DNA of 38,421 bases from NCBI RefSeq assembly GCF_000350225.1, contig NW_005178507.1, forward strand, positions 1-38,421, given 5' to 3'. This document shows positions 8,876-19,518 of the stretch, in pieces (position 1 is the stretch's first letter; each line of letters starts with the position of its first letter). The notes beneath the pieces were generated by a model, which saw nothing but the letters and a program-made list of their open reading frames with translations, had not been told where the DNA came from and did not search any database. This DNA comes from Chondrus crispus. Its lineage: Eukaryota; Rhodophyta; Florideophyceae; Gigartinales; Gigartinaceae. The position numbers were made by a program, and so were the translations under genes.

Positions 8876-10261
8876 ATGATCTACGAATTGCCCATAGGGG
8901 TCCCGATGTGGAACGTGGTACGATTCATTCTTGTGAGCCTAAGTCTCACAGCCGTTATATCTAGGTTGTGGTCAATGGGCCTAGCCTACCGAGCTGGCCA
9001 TAGGGTCTTGTCGGGCAGGCCTGTCGCTTTGGAGCCGCGGGTCTTTACACGGGGATCTCTAGTGACGGAGGAAGACCGTAATGATACGGTCATGAGGTGG
9101 CTACTAGCAGCAGTAACCATCATGTTGCTATCAGCAGACCTACTAATTGAGTTTGGTTCAGGTTCCGCGGCGGTTCCCACAGGGAATAGGTACTCTGCGG
9201 GATATGAATCTGTTGGCGACCACCAATTCATGGAAATTGTAAAACTCAGTGATGGAACTTGGGCGCCGGCTAAAAAGACACCGGTGGGCTTCGAAACTGT
9301 GTACAGGGCGCGGCCGGCTAGTCCTAACGGACTAAGTGCCGCACGTTTTACTGACGAGGAGGTCGAGATGTTACAGAACATAGATACCGTGGACGCATCG
9401 ACGACAAGGAAGTTAATTTCACCGAACGCAAACGAATGGGTCTTCACTGGTAAAGGCAACGACACATGGGTTGCAGGAATCACAGGGGCAGTAATGTCTA
9501 AGGGAAGATTCGTGTTATACTGCACTGCTCTCCGTTGCTATCTTTTAGAACAGGCGGAGTGGCAGGGGTCGCCATCAGCGGCACTGTTAAATATGGTCAC
9601 TAGTGTGCAATTCAAGCAAGCAGTTTACGATTCTGCGAAACTCGGTTGCAGTATGAGTCTGAGCATGTTCCGTGAGCCGGGAGTGCTAACCAATTGTAAC
9701 GGGGGACCGGCCTATCCAGAAGGATGGGATGTGCGATGTATGATACCAGAGAGTGGGTCGTCAAGGATACTTCGCCACGATCGGCATTTAGGGCCGGCAG
9801 AGACGTATGCCATCAAGACGAAGCGCATTCGTCTGGACTACGGCCAGCGCGTAACAACCGCTGTGCCTTCGCACATATTCACAGACGTGCGGGCGCTATC
9901 CGATGGCTTCGAGAACCAAAGGTTCATTAAAACTATCCTCACTGGGGATGGGATCACATTCGTAGGCACCCAGACTATAGGCATGCTCGTGATGAGGAAT
10001 CAAAGTAAGTCAACGATCTGCATCGAGTTTGCCAAGGGCTTTCGAAGCAATAGCTCGTCAACGTGCCGTCAACGGACATGGCAAAGTCCTAGGAGTATTA
10101 TGTCTGCAATGCTGGCGTTGCAATTGACTTTAGCCGTCTTGGACGCCGCCTGGACGATTCAGAAAGAATGGGAGGAAGCCAGCGCAGATCGGGCCATAAC
10201 GGCAGTATTATGGATATCAGAAGATCTAGATGACAGGACCGCCGAATTGCTCCAGAACTAG
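8876..10261 (+). CDS. Unknown membrane protein
   Basis: The ATG at 8876 opens a 461-residue frame ending in TAG at 10259-10261. Residues 14-38 and 73-91 are hydrophobic and probably span the membrane. A third hydrophobic stretch (SIMSAMLALQLTLAVLDAAW) lies near residue 410-430. The 300 residues between carry several Cys and possible N-glycosylation sites (NDT, NQS, NSS), as expected of a lumenal or extracellular domain. I recognise no family. The same reading frame continues after the TAG with another hydrophobic helix and further coherent segments to 11227, so this may be the first part of a longer broken or readthrough gene. A viral or element envelope-type protein is possible, but nothing proves it. 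Confidence 0.6.
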   Translation: MIYELPIGVPMWNVVRFILVSLSLTAVISRLWSMGLAYRAGHRVLSGRPVALEPRVFTRGSLVTEEDRNDTVMRWLLAAVTIMLLSADLLIEFGSGSAAVPTGNRYSAGYESVGDHQFMEIVKLSDGTWAPAKKTPVGFETVYRARPASPNGLSAARFTDEEVEMLQNIDTVDASTTRKLISPNANEWVFTGKGNDTWVAGITGAVMSKGRFVLYCTALRCYLLEQAEWQGSPSAALLNMVTSVQFKQAVYDSAKLGCSMSLSMFREPGVLTNCNGGPAYPEGWDVRCMIPESGSSRILRHDRHLGPAETYAIKTKRIRLDYGQRVTTAVPSHIFTDVRALSDGFENQRFIKTILTGDGITFVGTQTIGMLVMRNQSKSTICIEFAKGFRSNSSSTCRQRTWQSPRSIMSAMLALQLTLAVLDAAWTIQKEWEEASADRAITAVLWISEDLDDRTAELLQN

Positions 10262-11227
10262 AAGACGGTGGGTACTCTAAATTCACTCTTCGTGTCCGGG
10301 TTAGCGCTGATGGCCACGGCGTTATGCGCAGGGATGGCCTTGGTGTTCGTCCACCGGCAATCCATGACATCAACGCCAGATAGCTTAAGGCAGGTAACCA
10401 TTGACAGCACCAGGCGAATTCTGGCCGCCTCGGCTGTATCACGACACAATTGTTCCATGGTACCTAGGTCAGGCCCTAACACGATGATAGTGCTGACTGG
10501 CGAGACGACGTGTCACTTCGAGACCACATACGACGACCAGTTGATCCCATTGACCACGGCGGAAATGCGGGATGAGAAATTGATTTTATTGGGAAATAGT
10601 GGCAGGAACCAAACTCGATAGGTCGTGCTCTCGAAATTACGGTCCCGGAAGCCGTAATAGACTAAGGAACGAAGGAACTCACCAAGAGCTTGAAACATCT
10701 CGAGCGAATCGAAATGTCTGACACGTCAGGCGCATGCGGGGTTTGCAGGCACGCCGTACGAAGGGTTGGATCGCCGGATGGATATAGACAAGACGAAGAC
10801 GAGACGCGCTGCTGAGCAATTGGATTTATTCAAGCTGCACTCGCTTGGGTTCGACGTGGACCTAGGCACGGTGGTAGAAGATATGCCAGACTACCTCAAA
10901 CATAAATTTGACCCCGGGGCTTTTTAGCGAGAGTCCAAGTTAGTGACCATATGCGGGAAAGGGGTCACTGTGGGGTCAGAACTTCTTCGGCTAGTCGAAG
11001 ATGTAGGCGTGGTCATACGGTTGAGGTTCTGGGCAGTAGTCGGAGCGTTGACGCCTGGGAAATTGCAGCCGATATGTGCGAGGAGACTAAGGAGAGCAGC
11101 GGACACAAGGGGTCGGGTACACCAACTGATGGAAACCGCGAAGGTGGAGGATTCCGTGGAGAATAACAATGATCGAACTCACGTGTACAAGGGGGTTACC
11201 CTAAGAGCAAGTCCAGCAGTTGGGTAA
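10262..11227 (+). pseudogene. In-frame continuation of the membrane protein frame, interrupted by stops
   Basis: After TAG at 10259 the same frame gives a 119-residue segment with a clear membrane helix (LFVSGLALMATALCAGMALVFV), ending at TAG 10619. A poor stretch with several stops follows to 10693. Next comes an open segment 10694-10924 that includes MDIDKTKTRRAAEQLDLFK, ended by TAG 10925-10927. The last segment, to 11227, is Arg/Val-rich. All lie in one register, with no indel needed. This argues for a single decayed gene with point-mutation stops, or for separate exons or readthrough. Composition matches 8876-10261. An ATG at 10778-10780 could also start a separate 49-residue peptide. 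Confidence 0.45.
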
Positions 11228-11905
11228 AATATACACCACATATTCGAAAATATAGACCACGATTTAGAAACTATCATTGGCAGCCAGTAACCAGCTACTG
11301 TACTGTAACAGTATCTCGTACTCGGGGTACAGTACTTGGAGAGTGTTCAGCATACATGATGAGGAGTGGGAAAATTGGGCGGGAAGTAGAGCTGCGGATA
11401 CACCTGACACTCTCATTGGTCGAATCAATCTAGTTTTAAAATAAAATTGGGGACTTGTTGGGGTATTTCAAAGTGTATTTGTGTCGGTGGATAACAGAAA
11501 TTATACACCAAAACATGTGGTACAGTATACACCAAAATAATTTGGACATACTGCCCTGCTAGACTGCCCCATGGCTAACTTTTTAACCAAACATTGGGAT
11601 TTACACCACTGCTAGACTTGCTCTAATATTGGAACACGTACCCGAAGTGTGGAACAAAACAGAAATAGGATATTTTAATTCAAATCTACATTGCATTTTC
11701 CAAGATGGCTGTCACTCCACTTTACAGAAAATGTGCACATGCTCCTGTGCGCCAAATTCCGGAATAGCGGTGGCCATTCGATAGACCAGTCCGTAAGCTT
11801 TCGATAGATACAAAATGGCGGATTTTGGCATACACCTCCAGAATACGCCCATTTATTGATAATCATGCCCAAATAGATATTCCTGCGTCCCCAGAACCCC
11901 TCAGA
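11228..11905. other. Non-coding stretch
   Basis: I see no supportable gene. The stretch has several copies of TACACCA (near 11230, 11505, 11530 and 11602) and a TACTGTAC-rich dyad around 11292-11337. An imperfect repeat of CTGCTAGACT lies near 11557 and 11610. It looks like intergenic or old repeat DNA flanking the Tc1-like insertion. Confidence 0.45.
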
Positions 11906-11907
11906 TA

Positions 11908-11947
11908 CAGTGCGCGAAATTAAAATAAATACACCCATCGACAAGAG
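11908..11947. repeat. Left terminal inverted repeat of Tc1-like element
   Basis: It begins CAGTGCGCGAAA and continues through ATAAATACAC to CATCGACA. It pairs with 13696-13735 at 34 of 40 positions and is preceded by the TA target base pair. Confidence 0.9.
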
Positions 11948-12024
11948 GTGACCACGCACTTCCCGAACAACACGTGTCCAACTGCCACGTCTCTAGCACA
12001 ATCACGCGTCACTAAAAACGCCTA

Positions 12025-13401
12025 TCAAGTCAAATTGGTGCCAAGTGCAACCAAACTAAAACTATATTTAGAGGTATGAATTGGAGCATTATCTTGTTGA
12101 AAGCTCCAATTCTGCCCCTCCTCAAACACTTCAGCAGCAAATGGTAGTAGTCCATCCCTCAGCACCTCGCAGTACTTGGTAGAATCCTAACGGCTGTGAT
12201 ACAATTGCCAAGTGGCGCTACTGTACTAGGCGGGCGCCAGAGGCCTCGTCCAGTACAGTAGTAAGATGTTAACCGATACGGTGCATAAGTGGCCAGCACG
12301 TGTAGATGTGGCCACGTGGGAGTCCACGTGTAGTTAGTGGCACCAGCTAGTGCAGGTGTACACGTGGTGCGCGACCGATCGGTGGGTTAGTACAGTAGTC
12401 ATTTTTGGTTACCATAAGCTACAGTAAGCTGGCTACAGTATGTAGAGCTACTGTAGTCCGTCCGGTGCCACCGCCCTACTAGGGGGTATAAGATAGGGGG
12501 GCACCGGGCTGGAGGTAAACGGAGGCAAGCACGCCTCCCCTTACTTCTTACCCTAGTCCTTTACCGTACGGTTAAGTAAGTCCCTCAGGTTTCCAGCTCT
12601 CCACCGGTCGTACTGCTCTACACACCAGTACGACTGCGCGTGTCCAGTACGGTGTACCTCCCTTGTCATGTGCTTCCTACCGTTCCGGATTATTCTACCT
12701 GACGCTCCAGTGTAGCGGTCCCCCAAGCTCCCTCATTTTAGGTACAGCCTGTCCTTTTCCGTTGACAGTTTAGCGTCCCTACGGTTGTACCACAACTGCC
12801 ATCCATAAATAGTAACGGTGACACTCCATATAGACTAATATCCCCCATATCATAACCGAAAAGGCCCCGCATCTGCCGCTTAGAAAATATGCGCTCCTTG
12901 GTCCTTAAGTCATGCCATTACGATGCCAGACCGTCTGGTCCATCTTCATTACACTTTTTCTCATCACTGAAAATGACATTGTTCCAAAATCCTTCTCCTT
13001 GCTGATATATTGCGACACCACTTGACCCTATTTTCTTTATGCGTAGCAGTCACTTGTGGTGCCGTTATCATTTTCTTACATTTTAGATACGGTACCGCGC
13101 TTAAGATTTTCTGAACGCGTCTGTTTCCAGTAGGTAGTTGTAGCTCAGCTTGAATGGTCCTGGCGCCATCTTCCCCCAGTAAACCCATACGAACCATAGC
13201 TCGCTTTTGCGTGTCTGAGACTTTTTGATTCCCTTTCCACTTTTTAAGCGCTTTTCGCTTAAAACCTTGACGCACAACCCCTTTAACGGCCCTTATGGAG
13301 CGATTAACCATCTCAGCAATCCTTTTAAAACACACACATTCGCTGTGAAGAGCAAGGATTTGACCCCTCTCCAGTTCGGAGATGGCAGGTTCTCGAGGCA
13401 T
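12025..13401 (-). pseudogene. Tc1-like transposase (broken)
   Basis: From the ATG at 13399-13401 a 145-residue frame gives the two DNA-binding helix-turn-helix domains (MPREPAISELERGQI...IAEMVNRSIRAVKG, then SDTQKRAMVRMGL...). It continues to HKENRVKWC before the catalytic core. A one-base deletion near 12965 breaks the frame just before SDEKKCNEDGPDG, which holds the first catalytic Asp. An in-frame TAA then replaces a codon before WHDLR. After the insertion the core resumes at about 12190 with FEEGQNWSFQQDNAPIHTS, which holds the second Asp. The frame ends at TGA 12025-12027 and the block carrying the final catalytic acid is absent, with the terminal repeat only about 80 bases away. Confidence 0.85.
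12192..12767. mobile_element. LTR-like insertion inside the Tc1-like element
   Basis: About 575 bases separate the two halves of the transposase core and do not belong to it. The insert has features of the LTRs in this window: repeated CACGTG/ACGTGT sites, TACTGTA dyads, and a TATA-like GGGTATAAGATAG at about 12484 on the plus strand. These suggest a solo LTR. Imperfect inverted ends TGTTAACCG (about 12266) and CGGTTAAGTA (about 12569) could mark a smaller unit of roughly 300 bp. I could not find a clear target duplication, so both boundaries are approximate. Confidence 0.5.
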
Positions 13402-13695
13402 TGCGCGCCTTGTTCGCGCTAGTGAAGCAGTTGAAATTATAGAAGGGAACAGCAGATCGTCTACTGCAATCGTTCATATTGTGTTTTAAAGCGTAATCTT
13501 TGTGCTTTGGCGCGACAAAGCTACTGTACTATACGGAATTTCTCGTATTTATGCCTATTTTGCGCGGTTTTATAGAGGTAACTTATCAACTGTAGCGCTG
13601 ACGGTCCTCTAGCCTCTACGGGCAGTTCTACACGGTTTTGCGGCTTCTGTGGGAATGTATTTCGTCTGCAAAGATTATGGGAAGTGTCTTTTATG

Positions 13696-13735
13696 TTCCT
13701 GTCGATGAGTGTATTTATTACAGTTTCGCGCACTG
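13696..13735. repeat. Right terminal inverted repeat of Tc1-like element
   Basis: This is the inverted copy of 11908-11947, ending TTTCGCGCACTG and followed by TA. It lies about 300 bases upstream of the transposase ATG, a usual leader length for this superfamily. Confidence 0.9.
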
Positions 13736-13759
13736 TAATTTATCCTCCCTGTTCGATAC

Positions 13760-15594
13760 CCCTTCACCTCAATCAAGCCCGACGTCCGTCCCGAGACTCC
13801 CCTCAGCATCGGAATCGCAAAGCGTCGTGCCACTCGCTCGGAACACTTGAAGGCGCAGGCCTTTACTGAAGTGCAAAACCAGGGTGCGACGTTTCGGACA
13901 GGGGCTCTTAATCACGGCATGCCACTGTCAACATTCCAGCGCCGTTTGAAAAACCAACAAAGTTAACAGCTGCTAACGCAAGTGGACGAAAACAGGCACT
14001 TATTTCTGATGAAGAAAATTTAATTGTCGAAACACTGATGAAGTACGCAAACTGCGGGTTTCTTCTATCAGGGGAAGACCTTTTAGATTTTGTAGAAATG
14101 TTTTGTCGCTGCATCACCATAGACCCAAGAGAAAAATTACTATTTTTATATGGTCGTCCCTCACAAAAGTTTGCTCGACTCTTCGATGCTCGCCATAAAA
14201 CACGGATTATAATCCGTGTTTTATGGCTATAGATTTGGCACGGTTTCGACTCAAGAAAGCAGAAGATTCTCCGACGCAAACGCAGCCAATTTGACTTCTT
14301 ACTTTGCTGAGGTTGAGGCTGTTACAAAAAATATAATATTGCCCCGAAACGAATGGCAAACCTGGGTGAATCCGGATGTAGTCGAAACAAGGACAGATTG
14401 GGGAAAAGTAGGCAAAAACACTGCGGGACGCGCTCTGCACTGCTGCAAAGCAAGCTTCCGTCATGTTCGTACAGTAATAGGATATCGATGATGCCAATTG
14501 TTTATTCCGGTGGTAGCTGCGCATACTCAGTCTTTATTTTTAAGGGTAAACGAATACCATATCGTGTAGTTGACAAAGAGGGTGTGCAAGTCACTGAGAC
14601 AATTGTTGACTCCCTCCCTTGTTCCAGCCATGTGTTTATGAGGAAGGAAGGCGGAGGGATTGATAAGCATATTTCTGTGAAGTGGGCTGGACTTTTCGTT
14701 GAAGAAGTTAAGGATCTGACACAGAACGGCCGAAAAGTTTTGGTACTCTACGACGGATATAGAAGCCACATGTCGTATGAGGCTTTAAAAGTCCTCAATG
14801 ACGGGAATGTAATTGCGTTTTCGCTTCCTGCTCACACAAGCGGCACCACGCAGGCGCTTGATGTGAGCATAATTGGTCCTTTCAACACGAATATCAACCG
14901 TCTTTCGCACGAGATGTGAGCTACGATGGACCATACTGTATATGACGTGTTTGATTTCTGGAAGATTATGCGAGAGGCATACGTTTTCTCTTTCACAACG
15001 CATAATCTAACTCATGCATTTGCCAAATGCGGGTTGTATCCTTTGGATCCTGGAAGGGTTTTAGGCGCATCTAAGCCGTTTTAATTAAGAACAGTGTCCA
15101 TCGATTTTTAAAAATGCCGACGAGATGACAATTATTTTGGAGGAGAGGCGGAAAAAGATGTGGGAAATACAGAGAGTAATGGCAGTGGTTTTAAAAGAGG
15201 CTTCGTGGACACCACGTCAGGCTTGCAGCTGACATCACTGGATGTCATGCGTGTGATTTTCTCAAAAGAATGCAGAGAGAGGGAAAAAGCAGACACTAAG
15301 TGTATGAAATCAGTGACAAATGACGCTACGCTGGCGCTTGAATCCCGTCTTAGGCGCGCTGATCGTTGTCAATTCGACCGCAGCGCTGTACTCCTGCGCT
15401 CACGTCTGTATGATGAACCATACAAGACCGTCCGCACGCTGAAGGTTCGTCGAAAAATTGATGCAGAGCGTGCAGCCCTTAAGAAGGCTGCAATAATTCG
15501 GATGTGTAATTTGACGGATGAGGAACAATGTCGACATCCGATTAATAATCTGTTCGTTAATCAATGGGAGCGCGACTATAACGGAGAGGTATGA
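13760..15594 (+). pseudogene. Decayed pogo/Tigger-like transposase (DDE superfamily)
   Basis: Fragments in several frames align in order with the better copy at 16355-18018. The helix-turn-helix start (KAQAFTEVQ...MPLSTFQRRL) is near 13850-13950. FARLFDARH and FGTVSTQES flank the palindrome at 14192-14227. GKRIPYRVV and the second catalytic Asp in VLVLYDGYRSHMS are near 14745. LPAHTSGTTQALDVS carries the third acid. An in-frame TGA follows at 14917-14919. After that come VFDFWKIMREAY...CGLYPLDPGRVL and a basic C-terminal tail (15160-15594, GFVDTTSGLQLTSLDVMR). The region of the first catalytic Asp is not recognisable. Several frameshifts and stops make it clearly dead. Terminal inverted repeats were not found. 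Confidence 0.85.
14192..14227. repeat. Perfect 36-bp palindrome inside the pogo-like pseudogene
   Basis: The left half (14192-14209, starting GCCATAAAACACGG) is exactly complementary to the right half (14210-14227). The left half is ordinary transposase coding sequence, matching the corresponding residues of the second copy (RHAARI at about 16725). The right half is extra and shifts the frame. The simplest reading is an inverted templated duplication of about 22 bases next to its template. Confidence 0.85.
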
Positions 15595-15599
15595 TAGAC

Positions 15600-16354
15600 A
15601 TTCGGAGTCAAATAAATGATCGTGTATGACGATTTTTATGCGCCGTGTTCCAGATATTAGGTACATCTTGGGGGGTTTTGACTGTTTCAGTTTTCACTTT
15701 CGCACGATATGATATGTCATTCGAACAATCTCGTGTAGTATGATAATATTTGTGAATTTTCTGTAATCCATGCCTGATATGCTTCCACAGTGGAAACATT
15801 TATTAGTGCATAAGTTAGGGGTCGAGTGCGTAAACCGATGGATGGAGGGGGCAGACCCACAAGTACCAACTGCGTCAAAACTCAGTTGTTGAAGCAGACT
15901 GAGCTGTTCGCCTGCTGCCCTCACGCGACCCCGCCACTGCACGCATTGACTGAGGCGGCCTGGAAAGCTTGCCTGGCTATAAAGGGGGGGTTGTGCAACT
16001 GTTGAACAGTTGCATCAAATCTTGAACAAGCAAACTTTCCGCAAAAAACAACATTATTTTAACTAAATAGCTCATTCTCTTGCTATATGACATCACATTC
16101 GAGGTAATGACGTCAGTATCCCTCCAAAACCGGTGGATAACTTCAAAAACAAAACTGACCATCGGTCTTTTGGCGTTTTTTTACTTCGAGGGCGCGCTTT
16201 TCACATGTATCATTTGACACAGTTCATAGATATAGGCCCAATACAGAGTAAAGTACTGATAACGACACATTTTGACTTCCCTTCCCTGCTCCTGTTTCAT
16301 TTTACCTGCTCGTCTCGATTTCAGATCGACCCACACCGTTTGAGACACCACACA
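15600..16354 (+). promoter_or_regulatory. Upstream region of the second pogo-like transposase
   Basis: No gene is evident. A TATA-like CTATAAAGG lies at 15977-15985. A perfect hairpin follows at 15995-16013, with arms GCAACTGT and ACAGTTGC around a 3-base loop. Together they make a plausible promoter about 370 bases before the transposase ATG at 16355. Upstream in-frame sequence to 16133 is open but has no similarity to transposases, so I do not include it in the protein. Confidence 0.4.
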
Positions 16355-18018
16355 ATGGGCACCGCTAGTGCGAAGCAACTGCGTGAACGGAAGATCAATG
16401 GCGCAATGCAAGCCATCAAACATGGCATGCCTTATCGCGAGGCATCGAAACTGTTCCATGTGCCAGTCGGGACCCTTCATTATCGTATGACCACCCCTCT
16501 GCAAAAGCCTGGACGGAAAACGGCACTGTCCAGGTCGCAAGAGAATGAAATTGTTGAGATGCTGCTTCGTTTTGCTCGCAGAGGATTGCCGTTGACGCAA
16601 CACCATTTAAGAGAGGCCGTCTTGTTCGTGGTTTCCCGGCTTTCCCCGGCTGAGAGAGTAACATTGCCTTTCAAACATGGTTCTCCTAGCGACTTCTATT
16701 TGAGGGCTTTTCGAAGACGTCATGCTGCGCGGATCAAATTTGGAAGGCCGCTTTCCCAAGAGAGCAAACCGTTCGCTGCCGTCAACATGGAGTCTCTCAC
16801 GACGCATTTTGCCACCGTCGAAAAGCTGGTAAATGAAAACGATATCGACGCAAGTCGAATTTTTAATTTGGACGAGGTTGGCATCTCTCCTAACAAGGAT
16901 GCCAGCGGCCGCCTGGTTGTAAAAGGATTTTACCCAGGCGCGGGAATCAAGACTTTGTCTGCCCTTCATTCAGATATGAAGACAGAGTAACGATGATGCC
17001 CGTTATAAGTGCAGCCGGTGAAGCGGGGCCCCCATTGTTTGTCATAAAAGGAAAGCGCATGGCGTACAAACATGTGCTTCGAAATGGGAGGGTGTACGTC
17101 GATAGCCCTGCAAGCCGTCTGCCTCGACGGTCAGTGCTTGCAACACGCATGGAGGGAGGCGGGGTGGACACAAAAAACTTTCTGTCATGGGCATATAGCT
17201 TTATCGAATTCACAAAGGACTTGCGAGGTGAAGGGCGGACGGTTATGCTAGTATACGACGGCTACCGCTCTCACTTATCGTTGCAGGTACTGGAAGCGTT
17301 CCACAAAAATCGCGTGATTGTCTATGCGCTCCCTTCCCACACTTCAGGAAAAACTCAGCCCCTCGACACAGTGCTGTTTGCAGCGTTCAAAGCAGCTCTG
17401 AAAAATACCGCTCATGACTGTACAGGGTTTGGCAGAGACGGCAGTATAGACATATTTGGTTTATGCAGTATCATACGTGAGAGTTACGACACCGCATTCA
17501 CTAGGGAGAACATTAAGGCCTCGTTTCGTCGTTCTGGACTTTGGCCTGTCGATGCCAGACGTTTGCTTGGGGAACCGAGACCGGAGAGTGGTAAAAGAGA
17601 TGCAGCTATTGTGGGAGTCGATGAGCTCACCGAATATTTTGAACACAAGAGAAACTCTATTCAAGCCAAAATTCTAGGCTCCGATGCCGTCGTTTTAGAT
17701 TGTGGATATGTTGACACGACCAACGGATGTGTAATGACGTCAGTCAGGGTTTTGGAACTCGTGAGAAAAAAGAAAGAACAGGACAGAAAGAAGAGAGAAA
17801 CGGAAGAACGAGTACGTTTAGGACGTGAGCTTCGAGCTGCTAAACGCCACACTAAGCTACGGAACGAAAGCACGAAATTGCGCGGGGCGCAATGTTTGCG
17901 AAGAGCGCACATGGCAGGTTTGACAGTGCAAGACTTTGCAAAGAGCGTCCGCTCCATGAAGGAACGTCGTGCGATTGCGAAAATGAGAGCTCTTTCTAAG
18001 AGCAGAGCTCACCGCTAA
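16355..18018 (+). pseudogene. Pogo/Tigger-like transposase with one apparent frameshift
   Basis: The ATG at 16355-16357 (CACAATGG) opens about 555 codons in two registers. The N-terminus holds a helix-turn-helix (MGTASAKQLRERKI...REASKLFHVPVGTLHYRM) of the Psq/CENP-B type. The catalytic core has IFNLDEVGI (first Asp), VMLVYDGYRSHLS (second Asp) and LPSHTSGKTQPLD (third acid). A long basic, probably coiled-coil tail ends at TAA 18016-18018. The frame changes near 16975, where the first half stops at 16990 and the second opens with an overlapping register. One missing base explains it, and all catalytic residues are otherwise present. The enzyme would excise and insert its own element. Terminal repeats were not located, so the element ends are unknown. 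Confidence 0.85.
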
Positions 18019-18856
18019 TGACGTGGCATCCGGATAATTCTCAAAAAAGTAAAATTCAGACGGGCCTTTTCTGATTTCTGTTCGATCATCAGGTTCGTTT
18101 CTACGGCAAATGAGGGGCTCAAACGATGCCAAAGATGTTGGTGTGGAATTTGTTTGGCTGATGGGTTTCGGTTGAGAGTTGGAATGGTTTACAGGCGCTT
18201 GACGCGCTATTAAACCATTTTAATTTATTTTAAAATTGAGGGACTTGCAGCGTTTAGACACGCTTCAAAGCGCCACCGTTCAATAATTAGCTTCCCCCCC
18301 TTTACGTGTATGCGCCGCGCTGAGAATTATCAGGATTTCACATCAGTTTCGTCGCGAGGCGGCGAAAATATGCCAGTTTGCCGCCATATCCTGCCTTTTG
18401 GTTCTGGCAGTGAGACCGTTGTATGATACGGAGCGCAAAAAGAAGGTGTTCAAAACATTGACCAGAAGGAGATTTTCCATTTAATATTGTCATCTGTTCC
18501 ATTTTTTGGGCATCCCCCTTGTACGCGTGTTCCACGCGTACGCGTGTGGTGGACACGTGCCCAGTCAGCACAGTATCACAGCATATCGCGCCATCTCGCG
18601 AACTGATTGTGCCTTTCACATTGTTGTAAACCGTTACAAGCAATGCAACCTGGCCACTCAACTCTTGTTTCCCCAGTGCCGTTCTTCGAGAAGCTCTGAG
18701 TTCCAACACAACCTGAGCCAATGCCTTCCCAAGAAGAGACGCATAATACTTTTCAGTCCTTGTGAGCATACCGATCGACTTCAGGGCACCGCCCGCTCTT
18801 ATCAACCGCTTTCTCTCTTCACCACTTCATACTACGCAACTCCACCGCCCTCTGTC
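18019..18856. other. Non-coding stretch after the pogo-like transposase
   Basis: No convincing gene. The first part is probably the 3' flank of the transposon, with AT-rich runs near 18220. Near 18520-18550 the motif ACGCGT recurs in a short dyad (GTACGCGTGTTCCACGCGTACGC). Frames on both strands here show no domain. Confidence 0.4.
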
Positions 18857-19219
18857 ATGGCTGACCAGAGCGCACCCCCTCGAAGCATCCCGAGAAACCC
18901 CCTGGATGGAAAGAGAGGCCTGAGATACAAGCTGTCCCACCCAGTCAACGTCAGGCCGGAAGGACGCCCCAGGTCAGCAACCCCGCCCGGAAGGATGGGA
19001 GAAAGCATCCCTGCAATCCCGGTAGAACAAAGGCGCCAGAAATGTAGTCCGCGCACCTCATCGCGCAAATCAGCGACAGAACTGCGTCGCGCTATTTTGC
19101 AACGCTCGCGCTCGCCACTGGATGATACTGCGCACGCGCTCGCCGAGGCGACTACATTTACGGCAGGCGTGTTTGACTGCCGCCATACGTGTGCCCAGGC
19201 CGGCTGCGCCGTTTCATGA
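18857..19219 (+). CDS. Small basic hypothetical protein
   Basis: The ATG at 18857 gives 120 residues, rich in Arg, Pro and Ser (MADQSAPPRSIPRNPLDGK...). There is no recognisable domain. An opposite-strand frame overlaps it and looks no better. The only support is a tidy ATG and a composition unlike random translation of the flanks. It could be exon 1 of a larger gene that includes the GC-rich ORF at 19519, but no splice sites were established. Confidence 0.2.
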   Translation: MADQSAPPRSIPRNPLDGKRGLRYKLSHPVNVRPEGRPRSATPPGRMGESIPAIPVEQRRQKCSPRTSSRKSATELRRAILQRSRSPLDDTAHALAEATTFTAGVFDCRHTCAQAGCAVS

Positions 19220-19518
19220 AGGGCGGGTGCCGTGCGTCGTGTAGCGGTCGCGTACGCGGGCATGTTCCACCACGCTGCACAACAGAGGGAAATTATGTTT
19301 GTGTCAATCGTGCTCAGGTATAGCAGCAACAGCGACCGAAATGCTATATGTAGACTTTGCACTTGCTGTCTATCTGCTGATTTATCTTTGTCATGTTTTG
19401 TATTGTTGCTCTGCACAAAATATTACTCTGCAGTATTAGATCTTCGTGTATTGGCTGTTCCATGCAAGTTTATCATGGTACTGAACTCCACTGTGAGACA
19501 GCACATCTCCGCGACGCG

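Larger units (their letters stand above)
11908..13735 (-). mobile_element. Tc1-like DNA transposon, internally deleted and split by an insertion
   Basis: Terminal inverted repeats of 40 bp start CAGTGCGCGAAA at 11908 and, inverted, at 13735, matching at 34 of 40 positions. Each is flanked by TA (11906-11907 and 13736-13737), the target duplication of the Tc1/mariner superfamily. The minus strand between them encodes a Tc1-type transposase. Without the insertion at about 12192-12767 the element would be near 1.25 kb. The transposase lacks its last third, including the catalytic Glu region, so this copy is not autonomous. Confidence 0.9.

Noticed and set aside
11675..11959. 94-codon minus-strand frame crossing the Tc1 left end
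   Set aside because: It runs through the terminal inverted repeat into flanking DNA, so it cannot be an element gene.
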